Assembly (NCBI RefSeq): GCF_002865645.1
Contig: NW_020194685.1
Span: 2,567,363-2,631,362 of the forward strand
Length of the DNA: 64,000 bases
Source of the DNA: Hyaloscypha bicolor E
Lineage: Eukaryota; Ascomycota; Leotiomycetes; Helotiales; Hyaloscyphaceae
Direction: 5' to 3'
This document shows positions 20,654-32,803 of the stretch, piece after piece. Both the position numbers and the translations under genes were made by a program. Under the pieces are notes generated by a model. It did not search any database and was not told where the DNA came from. It saw nothing but the letters and a program-made list of their open reading frames with translations. The stretch's first letter is position 1; each line of letters begins with the position of its first letter.

Positions 20654-22629
20654 ATCGGAGATGTATGGTAGTGAAAGTGATAGTGTAAGAACGAGGCAGG
20701 ATTTCCAGATGGGGCGAATAAGGTGGAAAAGATAGCATTCAGTCTGAGGCATAAAAAGTATCTGTAGTTCTAGTATCCCATTGCCCAGCTATTTATCCTT
20801 TACGTCAATATCCCATGCCAATGGATGCCCCAGTACGCCCACCTCGTTTGGAGCTGGTGGTTGCATTTGGCTTGCAGTGCGCTAATCATGGCTGGATAGC
20901 TGAAGTAAAAGCCACTGTGATAAGTCCTTGAGGGGTAATATTTTGCTCATAGGACGGACGCTAGTGATTTCGGTTTTCGCACCCTAGTACGGAAATTGCG
21001 GCATGAAATGACGGAATACAGGGCATTTTTGGTAAAAGTCCCCCGTGGAACCCCTACGGAGTATGGGGCGCCTAGCTTGTCCGTGTATTTACAGGGGACT
21101 ACTCGCTAAAAAGGCCTATCAGGGCTATCATTATAGCACGCGGGGGCTGTGGTTGCTCTGCCAGCAGAGAAAGCCCCTGAGGGTTACCCATAACCTTGCG
21201 ACTATGCGAATATTTTATGGTGGGTTTACAGGGTACACGGCCTAAACAATTAGAGCCGCGGATTAGACCCTAGAAACACTTGCTATGCGCTGCGGTGCCA
21301 CCAGCTTTGCACCTTGTTAAAATAAAGGAATATCAAGAGCCCCATAACCTTAACTCCACCTATTTAAAACAATATTAATAAAAATTAAAACAAACAAAGA
21401 ATAATTGTTGCGCAAAAGGTCGTCTATAATCCCAGTAGGGCAATTAAAAAAATCGTTATTTTGTGGCAAGTTATTTGAGTTTGAAGTGGTGGAAATTTGC
21501 TTACTAGAGGTACAAAGCTGGCGGGAGAATACATGCGTCGGCAAGGCCCTGTACTTTTATGCCGCGATCTCCTTTAAGAACAATTTATCAATAGTCGGGC
21601 CTGCGCTCTCGGCGGCTGTTTACATATCCTAATAGCGGACCACAAAGTGCAACGATTTTTGTCTAAAAACAGCCATGAAAAAAGGTAGGACATGTGGGAT
21701 GTGAAGCTGATTCTGGTCACACCGCTTCACATGTCACTTCAGTGTGTGCTCTCACGACCCGTGTGTACTCTTACGATTACGATCCGAGTGTTCTCTCTTG
21801 ACCCGTATATGCTCTCTTGACCCGTGTATGCTCTCACGACCCGTGTATGCTCTCACGACCCGTGTATGCTCTCACGACCCGTGTATGCTCTCACGACCCG
21901 TGTATACCCCGCACTCTGCGATGTGGCTGCTTGTCACACCGCTTCTCACCACAGTGAGGGGCTCACGTGTGCCTCACGTGGCTGCCACACCTGCATCTCG
22001 CATGTTTGTCTCAGACTCTCAGCGGCACGGCACAGGCCGCCCGACAATGACTACGCCGCTGTCGTTCAGATTTGTCCATTGGGACCGGTTTCCGCCTCGG
22101 GCCGAAGGATAGTGGGGGTGTTGAATGGAACTGGGCGTATTTGCTCCTCATGTAGTGTCTTGATTCGGCTTGAGCTTGTCAGCGTGACCTAGACTCTCAC
22201 AGAGTTGGTTCGAGACTCTCAGGCTTGTACCACTAGAGCTGAGCCATGCTAAACGTCATAAAAACAGTTCATCCTTTGTCACCATTGATGCAACGGCAAC
22301 TTCCGTCTCGGCTGCTCAGGTAATGGGATCTCACGCGTATTGTCCGCATGTTGTCACGTGAATTGGTAAGTCGAAGCTCATGATGCGGTAACTTGCATTA
22401 ACGAGCCTGTGGACACAGGCCATTTTCTCTTCTAGTGTAAAGATCTTGAAGCATCACAAGCCGGAATGTCGTTAGCATTAACGACAAGGCAAAGAGAGTC
22501 GATGGACTGCGAAGTGTCACAAAATTGACTCGCCTTCTTGCTCCCAGCTCGACCCCGCATTTAGCATCAAGACAACGAATCGTCCAACCAATTCTGCCCT
22601 GACTTTCCTACCATCTGTCAATATTTCCT
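20654..22629. other. Long gene-free region with a minisatellite
   Basis: No gene is supported. 21.3-21.5 kb is AT-rich. A 19-bp minisatellite lies at 21743-21905. Confidence 0.5.
21743..21905 (+). repeat. 19-bp minisatellite (GTATGCTCTCACGACCCGT)
   Basis: About eight units: four consecutive identical copies at the 3' end and more divergent copies upstream (GTGTGCTCTC, ATATGCTCTCTTG). The chance frame across it reads repeats of SHDPCML but is not taken as coding. Confidence 0.9.
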
Positions 22630-24882
22630 TCAATCCGAATCATCAAATCTCTCATCCCAAGCCCCGGGCATAGCACGTTCCGGATGATCAACCATATCCC
22701 AAAACTCCTCGAGGGAGCTATCCATTTCCTCTATAATCCGAAAATGCCAGTCGCTAGGCTTTGGACCAAACTCGAAACTGATCGAGAATTTCTTTGCCTT
22801 GTTCGCCCAAAATAAACCAGGCTGCCCGATAAGTCTTCGCCGCCACACTGGAAACCACCAAACCCCAGTAGTTCGACCTTCTTGGTAGAGTTCTTTCTCT
22901 TTTCGTCCATAATGCATCAAGTCAGCGCCGGTATCGTAGAGCAACTCAAGCCAAATCATCACGGGTTTAAGCATATCAGTTATGACGGGGATTGGAATAT
23001 AGTATTCACCACGTTCGCCTCGGAAGTCGAGCCTGTTGTCCAGACAAAGGCCGCTCAGATGACTGAAGCTAGAGATCATAGCCGACAGTGGAGTTTCTTC
23101 TGCAGAGTCTGGAAACCTTCGGCAACATTCATGAAGGTCTGAGCCAGCAAGGACTAACTCTTTCATTAATGACAGAAGGTCCTGAAGGCAGCCTGCCTCA
23201 GCCTGCGAGTCGTAGTTGAAGTCGTTGCGAAAGCGTGGAGACCAGACCTTTCTAGCCCGACTTACTGGACGGATTGTCCGAGTTTGAGTTGCCCTGAGAG
23301 TTTGTTCTCCTAGTGCGTAAGCACAACTATGTATCAAAGTTCCTCTAAACTGATACCGATAGTTGCACATCTTAGCAATGGCCTGTGGCTCTGGTAGAAG
23401 GCATCGAACCAGCGAAGCGGCGCGCGGTTGTGCGACTCGGGCACACAAATCTATCGCAAGTCTGGTCCGATCTTCCATGGTAGACATTTGATAGCTATAA
23501 CCGATAACATTGTTGAGAATCCAAATGAGAACGGTAGACTCTCCAAAGAAGCTATGAGCGGCTGATCTTGACTCCTGAATGTCGAAGAACTCGTCGTCGT
23601 CGATTACATTTGTAAAAGTCCGCACCAGCTCCAGACGTGTCTCCGGATCCTCCAATGGATTTGAAAGGCCGACTGCTGCGTTATATGCGGTCCTTACAGA
23701 GCCAGGTCTTGTTAGTGATTGAGTGCGTTGAGAGTGAAATGTACTGACCTGGCTTCTTGGCGTGCTCCATTTCCCAGGAGCAATCGACATACGTCTAGGT
23801 GACCCGCCCTCGCTGCCATCTATGCACAGTTTATTAGCGATCCTTGTCTACCTAGATGAGATAGCGTGAACGCAAGTACCTCCATGACTGTAATTCCGCC
23901 CCAACTACTGCCTCATTCAATCATATCATAAGGAGAGGCAGTCCCATTACTGAACATTTCTTGAATAGCGCGAACGTTGCCTTCCCGAGCGTATTCCATA
24001 ATAGGTGCGTAGTAATTTACACACCTGTAAATCTTTACACCGATTGACATCCTGCATAGGCTCCGTTGACCGTAAAGTTCCAAACAAAGGGAGGTCATGT
24101 TGAGCCAAGAAGGTATTCCCAGTCGAGCTAAGATTCGTTTTGGACTTTTTAACGAAGTTCCGACTTTCTTATAAGTCCGTGCCAATTGTTTGCTGTCGTT
24201 TGACTTGGCATCATCTGCATTGTTTGAGAGAGTATCAATGCTTTCTGATGTACACTGCTGGATGATTGAGCAAGTCGAACGAGGGAAATGTTGAGGACTA
24301 GCCCGTACAGCTTCCGTAAACTGCGTGACATAAGTCTCTAGATTGCTGAGTTTGTGCGCTTGCATTTCGGCCAATTGCATCTGCATATCATGACGGCGTC
24401 GCTGGAGTACTCTCCGCCATATCAGTTTCTCTCTCGGTTCGCCGGAGACTTGGAACTTACTGCGAATAGTATTGATTCGACAAAACAAGTAGATCTTGCG
24501 CATCCCTCAACCTTTGCCTCAGCCTGTCGATTATGCCTTGCTTGAGAACAGCCTTGAAACTCCCCATTTTCTTTCCTTTCCTTATCTCAATTTCGAGATC
24601 CTTGACCACCATTTCCAATGCTTCTGCTGCTCGAATTAAGAACGCTTTGCTGGTTTCTATGGAGGCAGAGACAGCCCCGGAAACAAGCCCCTCGTCCTCT
24701 TCAGTCTCGCAGTTTGACAACACCAAACCTAGTGCCTCGATCTGTCTGAGTATATACCTGATCTCCTCCGGGGCTTCTTTGACGCTGTCTAAGAATCCCT
24801 TGACTTTCTTGACACTCTCAGCAACCTGGATAGCGAGCGACACCATGCCAAGGCTGCCTGAAATGACACCGAGTTCCGCCAT
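22630..24882 (-). pseudogene. STAND-N-domain/ankyrin-type protein with an in-frame TGA
   Basis: The start at 24882 (MAELGVISGSLGMVSLAIQ) opens a fungal N-terminal STAND/Helo-like helical domain. An intron (GTAAGTTCC...GGCGGAG) leads into VLQRRRHDMQMQLAEM. Then comes EYAREGNVRAIQEMFSNG and ASPYDMIE, the lead-in to a fungal ankyrin repeat, where TGA interrupts. The same frame resumes GSSWGGITVME. After a GTACTT...CATAG intron it gives MAARAGHLDVCRLLL (ankyrin), then a GTCAGT...AACAAG intron leads to PGSVRTAYNAAVG and a long C-terminal frame ending at 22630. All junctions work except the TGA. Such proteins are usually linked to fungal self/non-self recognition. Confidence 0.6.
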
Positions 24883-25825
24883 CTTGACGGCTTGTCTTCG
24901 TATTCTCGCGGTTATGATGTTTCCTCGTCTTTTGAATCTCGAATTCGACGATAAAACTTCGAAATTGACTGGCCTTCAGGTGAGAATTCTCGAGATTTGG
25001 GGACACGAAAATTCTTGAGGTGTCGTGCAACAGTCTGCCAAAGCAGTCAGCCTTGCTTAAGGCATACCCTCCACTAGCGAGTCCAATGGTCCTGCCAAAG
25101 CACAATCAAGCTGCTGCAACCCATCCAATCTGGAGAAAAATGTTAGGCATGAACCCACCAGAGACACAGACAGGTACAGAGTATGAGCCCAACACATGCG
25201 GCTGCGAACGTCGATCAGCAAGACACTGTCCCAGCGGCCCCAGGATGGACCGAGCCACGTCAACTTGTTGGCAGCATGATGTGAGGGCATAAGGCAGAAT
25301 TTGTTGGAAATTTGATTATGGAAAATGGCTTGAGGCTTTTGAATTGTCCGAGTAATCCTCATACTTGCACACCTTCATCTCCAGCTTCCAACAAGGTTGC
25401 GCACGTGACCAAAATCTCCATGCTATGTGATAGAAAAAGGTAAAAAGGATGTAAGCTTTCCATTCGTGCTTGATTAAGTCCTTACAATTAGGTCCTGAGC
25501 AATCCTACGTGATTTCACATACGTACAAAAGCGTGATCTCCGTTGCATGGCAACTGCAGGCCAGTCACGTGTGCTCACTTCACATGACAACATTCACTGT
25601 ATGTAGCTCGGCTGTCCACGCCACATCTCACTTCTCCTTATCTCAATATATTACAATACAACCAGCATTTACTGCAACAATCTCGGATCACAGTTGCTTA
25701 CCCGAAATCTCCTCTCCCCTTCTCCATCATTTCAACCTCAGAAACGACCTAGCTCGCGCTCAATCTACACACCCTAACTCCCTCCTTTCAACCCGTGGAA
25801 ACGGTTCAGCCTCAAGCTTTGCACA
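24883..25825. other. Intergenic / promoter region
   Basis: Contains the 5' flank of the small gene at 25.8 kb. No other gene seen. Confidence 0.45.
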
Positions 25826-26383
25826 ATGTTCGGCTACCTCAAACCAAATCGCAAAGGTGTCGATGACCTGAACCCCTCTCGAGCCGTGAGCTCCCTCCCT
25901 CCTCGCCAGCCACAGACAAGCTAACACCACAGGAGACAGCAGAGCGCCCCATCTTCATCGTCTACGAGCCTCCTCGTTCGGGAGAGGTCCGACCCTTCCA
26001 CCATGCCTACCTGGTACTCGGACGCCGAGGCTCCAGTGCTCAAGTAGACAGTAACAGCAAAGGCACAGCATACGATCGCTTCGGCGCAAAAGGCGAGAAG
26101 ACCACATTCGCCGCTGACCCGGAAGGGTTTGAAGGTTTGAAGAATGGGGAATGGGCTGTGTTTCAGGGATGGACAAACAAGACTAATGAGGCGATTCAGA
26201 GTACGGGTATGTCATTCAGATAGGATGATGTTGATGGCAGGCAACCAGGCTAATGGAAGGTGTCCAGTTGATGGTCTGGAAGTGGAGAGCTACCTCTTGG
26301 AACAGAGCTATTCGGTTTGGGCGAACAACTGTCAGCATTACGCGAAGCAGCTGGCGGTAGAGATTGTCACGAGGCAACCATGA
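25826..26383 (+). CDS. Small NNCQHY-type protein, possible LRAT/PPPDE-like papain fold
   Basis: About 145 residues in three exons: 25826-25885, 25933-26206 and 26268-26383. The 47- and 61-bp introns have canonical ends, and the second has a GCTAAT branch. The protein starts MFGYLKPNRKG. It has HHAYLVLGRRG near residue 45 and VWANNCQHYAKQLA near the C-terminus. A conserved His on a strand before a Cys in an N-x-C-x-H helix is how LRAT/NlpC-P60 and PPPDE circularly permuted papain-like enzymes look, so a thiol hydrolase or acyltransferase is possible. Seen: the motif pair. Family membership is inferred. Confidence 0.62.
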
Positions 26384-26949
26384 GTTGTAAATAAATCGCA
26401 CATGCGAAATATTCTATCCCGTGATAACCTCACTCGAGGAGCAATCATACTTGCAACGTTGTAATGGGTATTCGTGTTTCTGTACTTCATAGTCCTCACA
26501 CACCGACGTAGCGAACAGCTTCACTCTAGTTCTCACTCTCCGAATCATGTTCTCATTCTCATCCCTAACAACCCTACCACACCCAGCAAAAAGCACAACA
26601 AATACGTGTCGCAATCGATTCGCACGCAAGCCATGCAGCAAAAAAGCATTTCACTTCCCCATCTCCCCCCTCCACTACCAGTATAAAGGTATTGATTTAT
26701 CACCGGCACGCAACTCAACGATGAAAAGGAAATCGAGGTAAAGAAAAGAGACTTCAACATCATAATACAATAATCCAGTCCGATCATGAGGCTATTCATG
26801 ACCCCAGTAGCATACCATACCATAGCATCGCATCGTGTGTCTGTCGTACCAATCAATAAAGTTGATCGCCGGTCGTTCTGTGTCCGTATCACCCATCATC
26901 AATCATCGCCCAAGAAGTGCAAGCACTCGGCATGGACAGACTGAATGAT
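26384..26949. other. Convergent 3' flanks
   Basis: Region between the small NNCQHY gene and the reticulon. No gene seen. Confidence 0.45.
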
Positions 26950-28253
26950 TTATGTAGCAATCAACGGCTCCTCCTCGCTGCTTGGTTCTCTCAAACCCTC
27001 AGCAGCGGACTCAGTAGTTGGCACAGACTTGAACTCCTCCTTCGGCGCAGCAGGGAAATCCTCGCTTTTATAAGCAGGGACGTTCTCCTTCATGGTGGGC
27101 TCAGCTTTGGTGATGGTAGGGGAGACAGAGCGGCTGCGGCTACCGATCATCTCCTGAGCCTTGGCAGAGTATTCTCCAACATATTGCTTTGTAGTCTCGG
27201 TGGCTCGTGCGGCGTGGTGGCTTGCGAGTTGCTTGACTTGCTCGGTTTGTTGGTTGATCATGTTGGAGGCGTTCTTGAGGTGGTGGTCGATAAGCTCTTG
27301 GTTGGTCTTATAGATGAGCGGGCTGAGGAAGAGGACGGATGTGGAGATCAGGGTAAGGCCCCAGAATGGGACGATCTTGATCAGGTAGTAGGACAGGAAA
27401 GCTCCGACGAAGGCCTAGAATTCAGTTAGCTATGTTTGCTGTGAAAGCTGCCTGGAAACTTACGGCAGCAGAAGCAAAGACATTCTCGGCAAAGACAATA
27501 CGCTGAGATTCAATAACGAAGAAGTTGATGATCTCGGTCAAATCGCCCATGAAGGAATCCAAGGTGGCCTTTGACACTGTATAGTATTTCCTTGGGCGGA
27601 TCTGCGAGGTAAACCCAGTCGAGAACAGAGCCTTTCCCGTAACCTCAGCTGCAACAGTGATGGCCAAAGTGACCCATGTAAGCTTCATTGCATATCGGAG
27701 GACATCGAGGTATCGGGCAGCGAAGATAAACAACACGACGGAGAGATAGGCGATGGCGGAAGCTCGGGGGTTGTTCCACGACAGGAGACTCGTGAAGAAG
27801 GAGTGGTAGGGTGTGAGTTGTTGGCCTGTAGCGGCAGGTGTGGCCGGCGTTGTGCGCGAAGCAGCGAGGTTGGAGAATTCAGATGTTGTCTTTGTGTGTT
27901 GATCCTTGATATTCTCTGCAACAGGGCCTATCACATCTTATCAGCACTAGTCCATCAGAGATTTCCAGAAGCGGGAGAGCATACCGTTGGTGACGCTCTG
28001 GGTTATTGGGTGGTTCTTGACTGCGTTGGCGGCTGCGGAGGCATCTAAATAGCTTGTCAGTTGTGTTGCTGTGGAGCTTGGGAGCTTGGAGCTTCTGTTT
28101 CAAATGTCAGCCATCGAGATACGGAGAATGCTGGGGCGAAGAGCTATCACCAACCTTACTGTTGACAACGGTGTTCTTCGCGTTCTCCAGTCCAGACCCG
28201 GACTGGGTCTCGATGGACGGAACGGGGGTATCGTTGGCGGTGAGGTCAGACAT
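26950..28253 (-). CDS. Reticulon-like ER membrane protein
   Basis: An RTN1-type reticulon that bends the ER membrane into tubules through two hydrophobic hairpins. The start at 28253 (MSDLTANDTPVPS) is followed by a polar N-terminus over introns near 28165-28050, 27985-27930 and 27465-27415. The reticulon homology domain begins at LLSWNNPRASAIAYLSVVL (first hairpin), then SFMGDLTEIINFFVIESQRI, then a second hydrophobic hairpin (LSYYLIKIVPFWGLTLI) and FLSPLIYKTNQELIDHHL. A helical/acidic tail ends in EEEPLIAT. About 350 residues, normal for fungal reticulons. Housekeeping gene without lesion. Confidence 0.85.
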
Positions 28254-29771
28254 GTTGAGGATTGCAATCAACGGACTCCGAACGCTGTTGAAAGGGATTC
28301 CTTCTGCGGCAGATGGTGGTTCTGCGTGTGCGAGGCAATCGTAGAAAGGGGTTGTGATGCTGTAGATGATGTTTAGCAAGACAGGCGTGCAGTTTGGAAT
28401 CTGCAGTGGGATGTTTTGGTGAGTGGGCGTGGATTGGAAGTTGATGGTGATGCGAGTGTCCGGTGGAATTTATTCAGGCGAGAAAGGCGCGACCCGAAGC
28501 AGCTTAGCGCGTGGCACGCGACTCCCAGCAGGGAAACTTTGCTGGTTTGTGTGGCTTGACAGCAATGACGTGTGGCACAGCGCCGATCATTGGTGAATCT
28601 CAAGGTTTTCATACTCTTGCAACTCCGTCAACTGTCTGTAAATCGTCTGATCTTTACATTAACGTGACGAATCTTCTATTACGAAGAACCACACATCAAG
28701 TGAGGTCTGTTATCTCGAATGTTGAAGACACCTTTGCTGCTCGCTAACCACGCGGTTTTGTTTACTTTCGAGCTTTTGGCATGTGATCGCGTCAGGCAGA
28801 AGAGGTGTCTTGAAGTTGTATCTGCTGACGGGGGCAGGTACGACGAGGAATTTGACTCACAGATAAGAACGGCATCCAGAGAGAAGTTGTGAGCACTCTC
28901 ACAAAGTTGCGGGAGTTTTTTGAGTGAGAGGGGTTATTGGGTAGCTCGTACCCCTATTCAAATTGTCAGTGCTCAAAAGTTCGCAGCGGAACTTCTCAGA
29001 ACGCAAGATCAACCCGGCTCCATTCTTTGCCACGCATTGAACTAAATACTCCCTGAATGAGTTCTCAACTTGAAATTTAAGATATCTGAAACGCAATCTT
29101 ACTCTCCAATTCTTTCTTCATCAGACGTCCTACAATGCTGAATTGAAATAGGATAGAATAGGATTAGGGGGATTTGATATCTATTATGGGAGGTGTTGCT
29201 TTGTTTTCTGGACTGCAGTCTTCCTTAGAATGCCGTGGAGAGAGTCCAAATCAAGCTTACGAAATTGTTTGCTCCAAATCTAGCCAAATCCTTGTGAGAG
29301 ATCATCTTGGCTGTAAGCAAAACACCGTTCAGTCCCCCGTTTCTCGGTCCTTTCAACTGCAACGACATCAAAAACCTGAAGGTGTGTTAGTAAAGATTCC
29401 ACCTCCTACCCCGTCATTGTTACTCACTTTTCTGGTTTGGTAAGTTAAGTATCGATATCCTCCAGATTTTTCTGTACCGACATTCTTGAATTCGAAAAGG
29501 CTTGCAACAGGATAAGCCATCTTAATAGCCTGCGATGGCGGAGCAGATCGTGAACGGAGAGATTCCAGGGCAGCTCTCTGCCCAGGTATTGGCTTCGCGC
29601 TCCCTGGAACACCTATAGCATGATCATCACCCCGCGGGCTCCTGATGTTTCGTCAACCTCGTTCGTGGTAGACTGTCTGGCTGGCCTCCCTTACTTTTCT
29701 GATCTGTCAAGAAAAGGTGAAGCTCTCTGTTGCCCTTATCCGTTTTATTCATCGCCATCCCCTCTTTGCAC
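28254..29771. other. Intergenic
   Basis: Reticulon promoter and about 1.2 kb without a recognisable gene. Short frames on both strands only. Confidence 0.45.
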
Positions 29772-30203
29772 CTACATGCTCTTCAACCGAAGGGACAATA
29801 ACAGCGTAGTTTTGTGAGACTCCATATTTAAGCGCAGTTCTTGCAACTCCGTCCGAGTTGATGACCAAAGAAACCCAACTATTAATTTTTTGTTTGAGCC
29901 TTGCGATGCCGACCGCCTTATCCTCTTGCATTTTGCTTTGATCGCTTTTAGGGTTGGGTGACAGCCATTCGATGCGCTGATCAAATGTTTGTCATCCAGT
30001 GGCGCCGTGAGAGTTGATGTCCCCACAACGTACTTCTCGAGACTGTTTATTGCCAGACTCAATGACTGAAGCTCCGATCCAACTGTCGCCACCTCTTGGG
30101 AGAAAGCTTTATAGTCCCTGATGAGGCTTTTCAAGGAAACGAAGATGGTCTGAACCAGAGACCCCAAGGCGATAGCACTAGTAGCGATGGAGAGGGGGTC
30201 CAT
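29772..30203 (-). pseudogene. Orphan STAND N-terminal domain
   Basis: 143 codons from the ATG at 30203. MDPLSIATSAIALGSLVQT is the classic start of fungal Helo-like/STAND N-terminal domains that precede NACHT or ankyrin modules. The frame ends after LRLKSM, and no NACHT, ankyrin or other effector follows on this strand. It may be a truncated NLR, a relic, or a stand-alone domain. An overlapping frame continues a helical sequence to 29749, so an unrecognised small intron or a frameshift is possible. Confidence 0.5.
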
Positions 30204-30627
30204 TTATGTCGCAATTCAATTTCAGAACCTACAAATCTGCAGATGAGAAGGCTGAGATCAATCAGCTATCAACGATGTTTGCGTTTGTGATGGAAGAAAG
30301 CAAGAATGATGGGGCAGCAGGATTTCAGGCTGCGCCCAGCTGACGCGGGGCAGGCATAGCCTCCCTCGAGGCTCAAAGGACAACTTCCAATAACTTCATT
30401 CTAAAAGCGCCCATTCTGCAACCAGAAAGCCGTGCTCGGTAAACCATACCTCGCCATTGATACCAACACACGTGTTCACCAAGAGGCTCTGACTTTGCAG
30501 AAATAACAACTGCATTCAAATTGCAACAAGAGTCTCCTCGACACACAAATGACAGCTTGCGGCAATGGATTGTAAACTCGTCAATTCTTCCTAAGCATTT
30601 TGCTTCTAATAAGAACAGTCGAGTTCG
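30204..30627. other. Intergenic
   Basis: No gene seen between two relics. Confidence 0.4.
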
Positions 30628-31534
30628 TCACAAGTTTTGAATCAACGCCAGGGGGTCATTAGGCGAACGTTCCGGACGATAGAGCGCCGTAGCGAAACTT
30701 GTGAAATGGCCATCAATGAGAGTTGCGTTTCCGTTATGAACAAATGCTTTGGCAACGATTAGAGAACATGTCATCGCTTTTCGAAGTTGTACTCTGTTCT
30801 TCTTCGCCACATTGATCCCAAGGTGGCTGGAAGAGTCTAGTAGCCCAGTATCAAAAGACACGGAGCTATTGATGGACCAAGACACATTTCCTCTGCGAAG
30901 GGACAGGTAACGTTATGTGTGGCGGTTTAGGACAGCTTGGGGATCTTAAAGACATTACATTCCGTGGACGATCGGATTTGTGTGGTCGATTGACTCCCGT
31001 TCAAACGGTCCCCAAAATATTGAGCCGAAAAAGTTCGGCATTGACTGCCAAGTGGGTGGCATATTCATACAAGGCGCGTTTAGGATCTGAGCTGTGGGCA
31101 ATAATACCGGGTGACCACTGGCCGCAGTTAGTACTTCGAACCAGTACTTCGTTTCCAAGTGTAGTCAGGCGAGAAGCAAGGAGTCCTGTAGCCGTGAACA
31201 TGACTGCGTGAACGAATCCCAGGATCAGAAGGCCGAGAATTTTTCGAAAGCTTTTAGAGAGAGGAGACAGCCGGATGGGCAATGACCAAGCGATCTTTAT
31301 AGCTTCCCGAGAGGTCTTGAAATCGGTCGCATTGTTTCGCGACGATGCTTGTAACTGATGGTACACTCCATCTCGAGGGCGGCAAGTTACCCCAGACTGG
31401 TGAAAGATGAAACACAGAATTGCTCCATGATTCGGCATTTGTGAACCAAACAGACCATTGCCAAAGCAGCGATTAAAAGAGCGGCTCGTAATGTGTAAAG
31501 TGAAAGTGGCCCGTACACTCAGCCGCGCGACCAA
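30628..31534 (-). pseudogene. Pseudogene of an uncharacterised fungal membrane protein family
   Basis: DGVYHQLQASSRNNATDF, LGLLILGFVHAVMFTATGLL (membrane span), LVRSTNCGQWSP and ALYEYATHLAVNAELFR form a series I recognise from large uncharacterised fungal transmembrane proteins. The frame then stops. In another frame CNVFKIPKLS is followed by TAA, then TATHNVTCPFAEEMCLG. A further shift gives SVSFDTGLLDSSSHLGINV. The order of segments is right, but at least one stop and two frame changes separate them. The N-terminal part and the downstream half are lacking. Confidence 0.6.
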
Positions 31535-32278
31535 TTGGCCCCTATAGAGTAACGAGTCAGCGTTTGTCTCTCTCCGTGAAATCTATTGACGAGGACCTTG
31601 AGAGCTTATGCATGACATGCCAAGAGGTGGGGAGGCATGCTCTCGCGTTGGAGCCTGGATAAACGTACATGTGCCAATAAAAACGGTGGAGTTTATTGAC
31701 ATCCTGGATTATCAGACAGTCTGACTAGGACAACCAAGCCAATTGTCAAGTATAGTCAGAACATCGTAGTCCGTTGGTTTCGGCTCGGTGTCCGAGCATA
31801 AATCCCTTGAATGCCCAAGGACTCAAGGAGAACATTGCAGGTATAATACCAATTTCAATACTTTGTCAGTGGCTCGAATTTGAAAGGTGGGCTTGCGATA
31901 GACACCTGAAAGCTGAGACGTGTTGGCTTTGAGATGAAGGCGGGAAGTGGGCCAGGCAGCGCAGTAAAAGGAGTGCACCAAAAGGCTGGCTTGGGAATTT
32001 CCAAAACATCGAATTTTCGTCGATATTGACTCACTATGGACACCAAGGGTTGATGTACTGTACAGTTTTGAATTTTGCTTGCCCTTTCCTGTTCTCCCCT
32101 TCAGCCTTCGTTTCTTCCTCGTGTCTTTGCCTCTCCATCACGCCTTCACCTCCTCAATATTCCACTCAAGGAGGGATTTTTATTTCTTGCAAGAAACGAT
32201 TGTCCAGAGCTCCCGTAGCCCTCCTCAATTGCCCTTTGAAGATCCCTTGCTTCTCTGACAAGAAATATTTGAAGGATT
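31535..32278. other. Intergenic
   Basis: No gene recognised. Confidence 0.4.
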
Positions 32279-32661
32279 TCAGTCCCATCTACATCTCGCT
32301 ATCTCCTCTACCGAGAGACGTCTAGGTGTCCGAATATTATACACGTTCCGCATCCTCTATGAGCAGTTAGTCCATGCTTTTGTTTAGATTATTCAGGAGG
32401 CAGTAATACCTGTATCTCGTAGCGCCCGATGCCAAACCTGACCCTCAACAAGGTGACCAACTTCATGGGGTTGACGTTTCTCGCCGTGAGTTCTTGAGCT
32501 GAAGCCAAGTCCGTTGTCTGTAGATCCTCCAAGTACTCCTCGTCGTCTCCAACTTCCATATATTCTATAACCTCATAGTTCTCCTTCATGTGCACGTCAT
32601 TGACCTTGGTATTCCGTTGGGGGGGCGAGTTTTCGTTTGTTCGTGCTGATTCCGTCAACAT
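32279..32661 (-). CDS. Small hypothetical protein
   Basis: Two exons with a 53-bp intron (32357-32409; GTATTA...CATAG) give about 109 residues from the ATG at 32661. The N-terminus is acidic and polar (EYMEVGDDEEYLED). The C-terminus LVTLLRVRFGIGRYEIQ joins to RMRNVYNIRTPRRLSVEE and IARCRWD, a pattern I recall from small fungal hypothetical proteins. A possible further 5' exon ends at a TACTCAG acceptor near 32685, so the true start may lie upstream. Function unknown. Confidence 0.5.
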
Positions 32662-32803
32662 GTCCACTGATTTTGACAAGTCCTGAGTAAAATATCACTT
32701 TGACATCAACAAGACCTTGGGCGTCCGCCTTCTCTGTATATATGGAAAGCTGTCGTAAGGCAAAACACGTAAAGACCTCAGATTCGCTATTTTTAACTGG
32801 CAC

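Noticed and set aside
21744..22192. Overlapping frames with repeated SHDPCML peptide
   Set aside because: Translation of the 19-bp minisatellite; no splice structure or homology.
26545..26892. Minus-strand 115-aa frame with hydrophobic segments
   Set aside because: Lies in the convergent 3' region; composition looks like chance, and no start context or homology was recognised.
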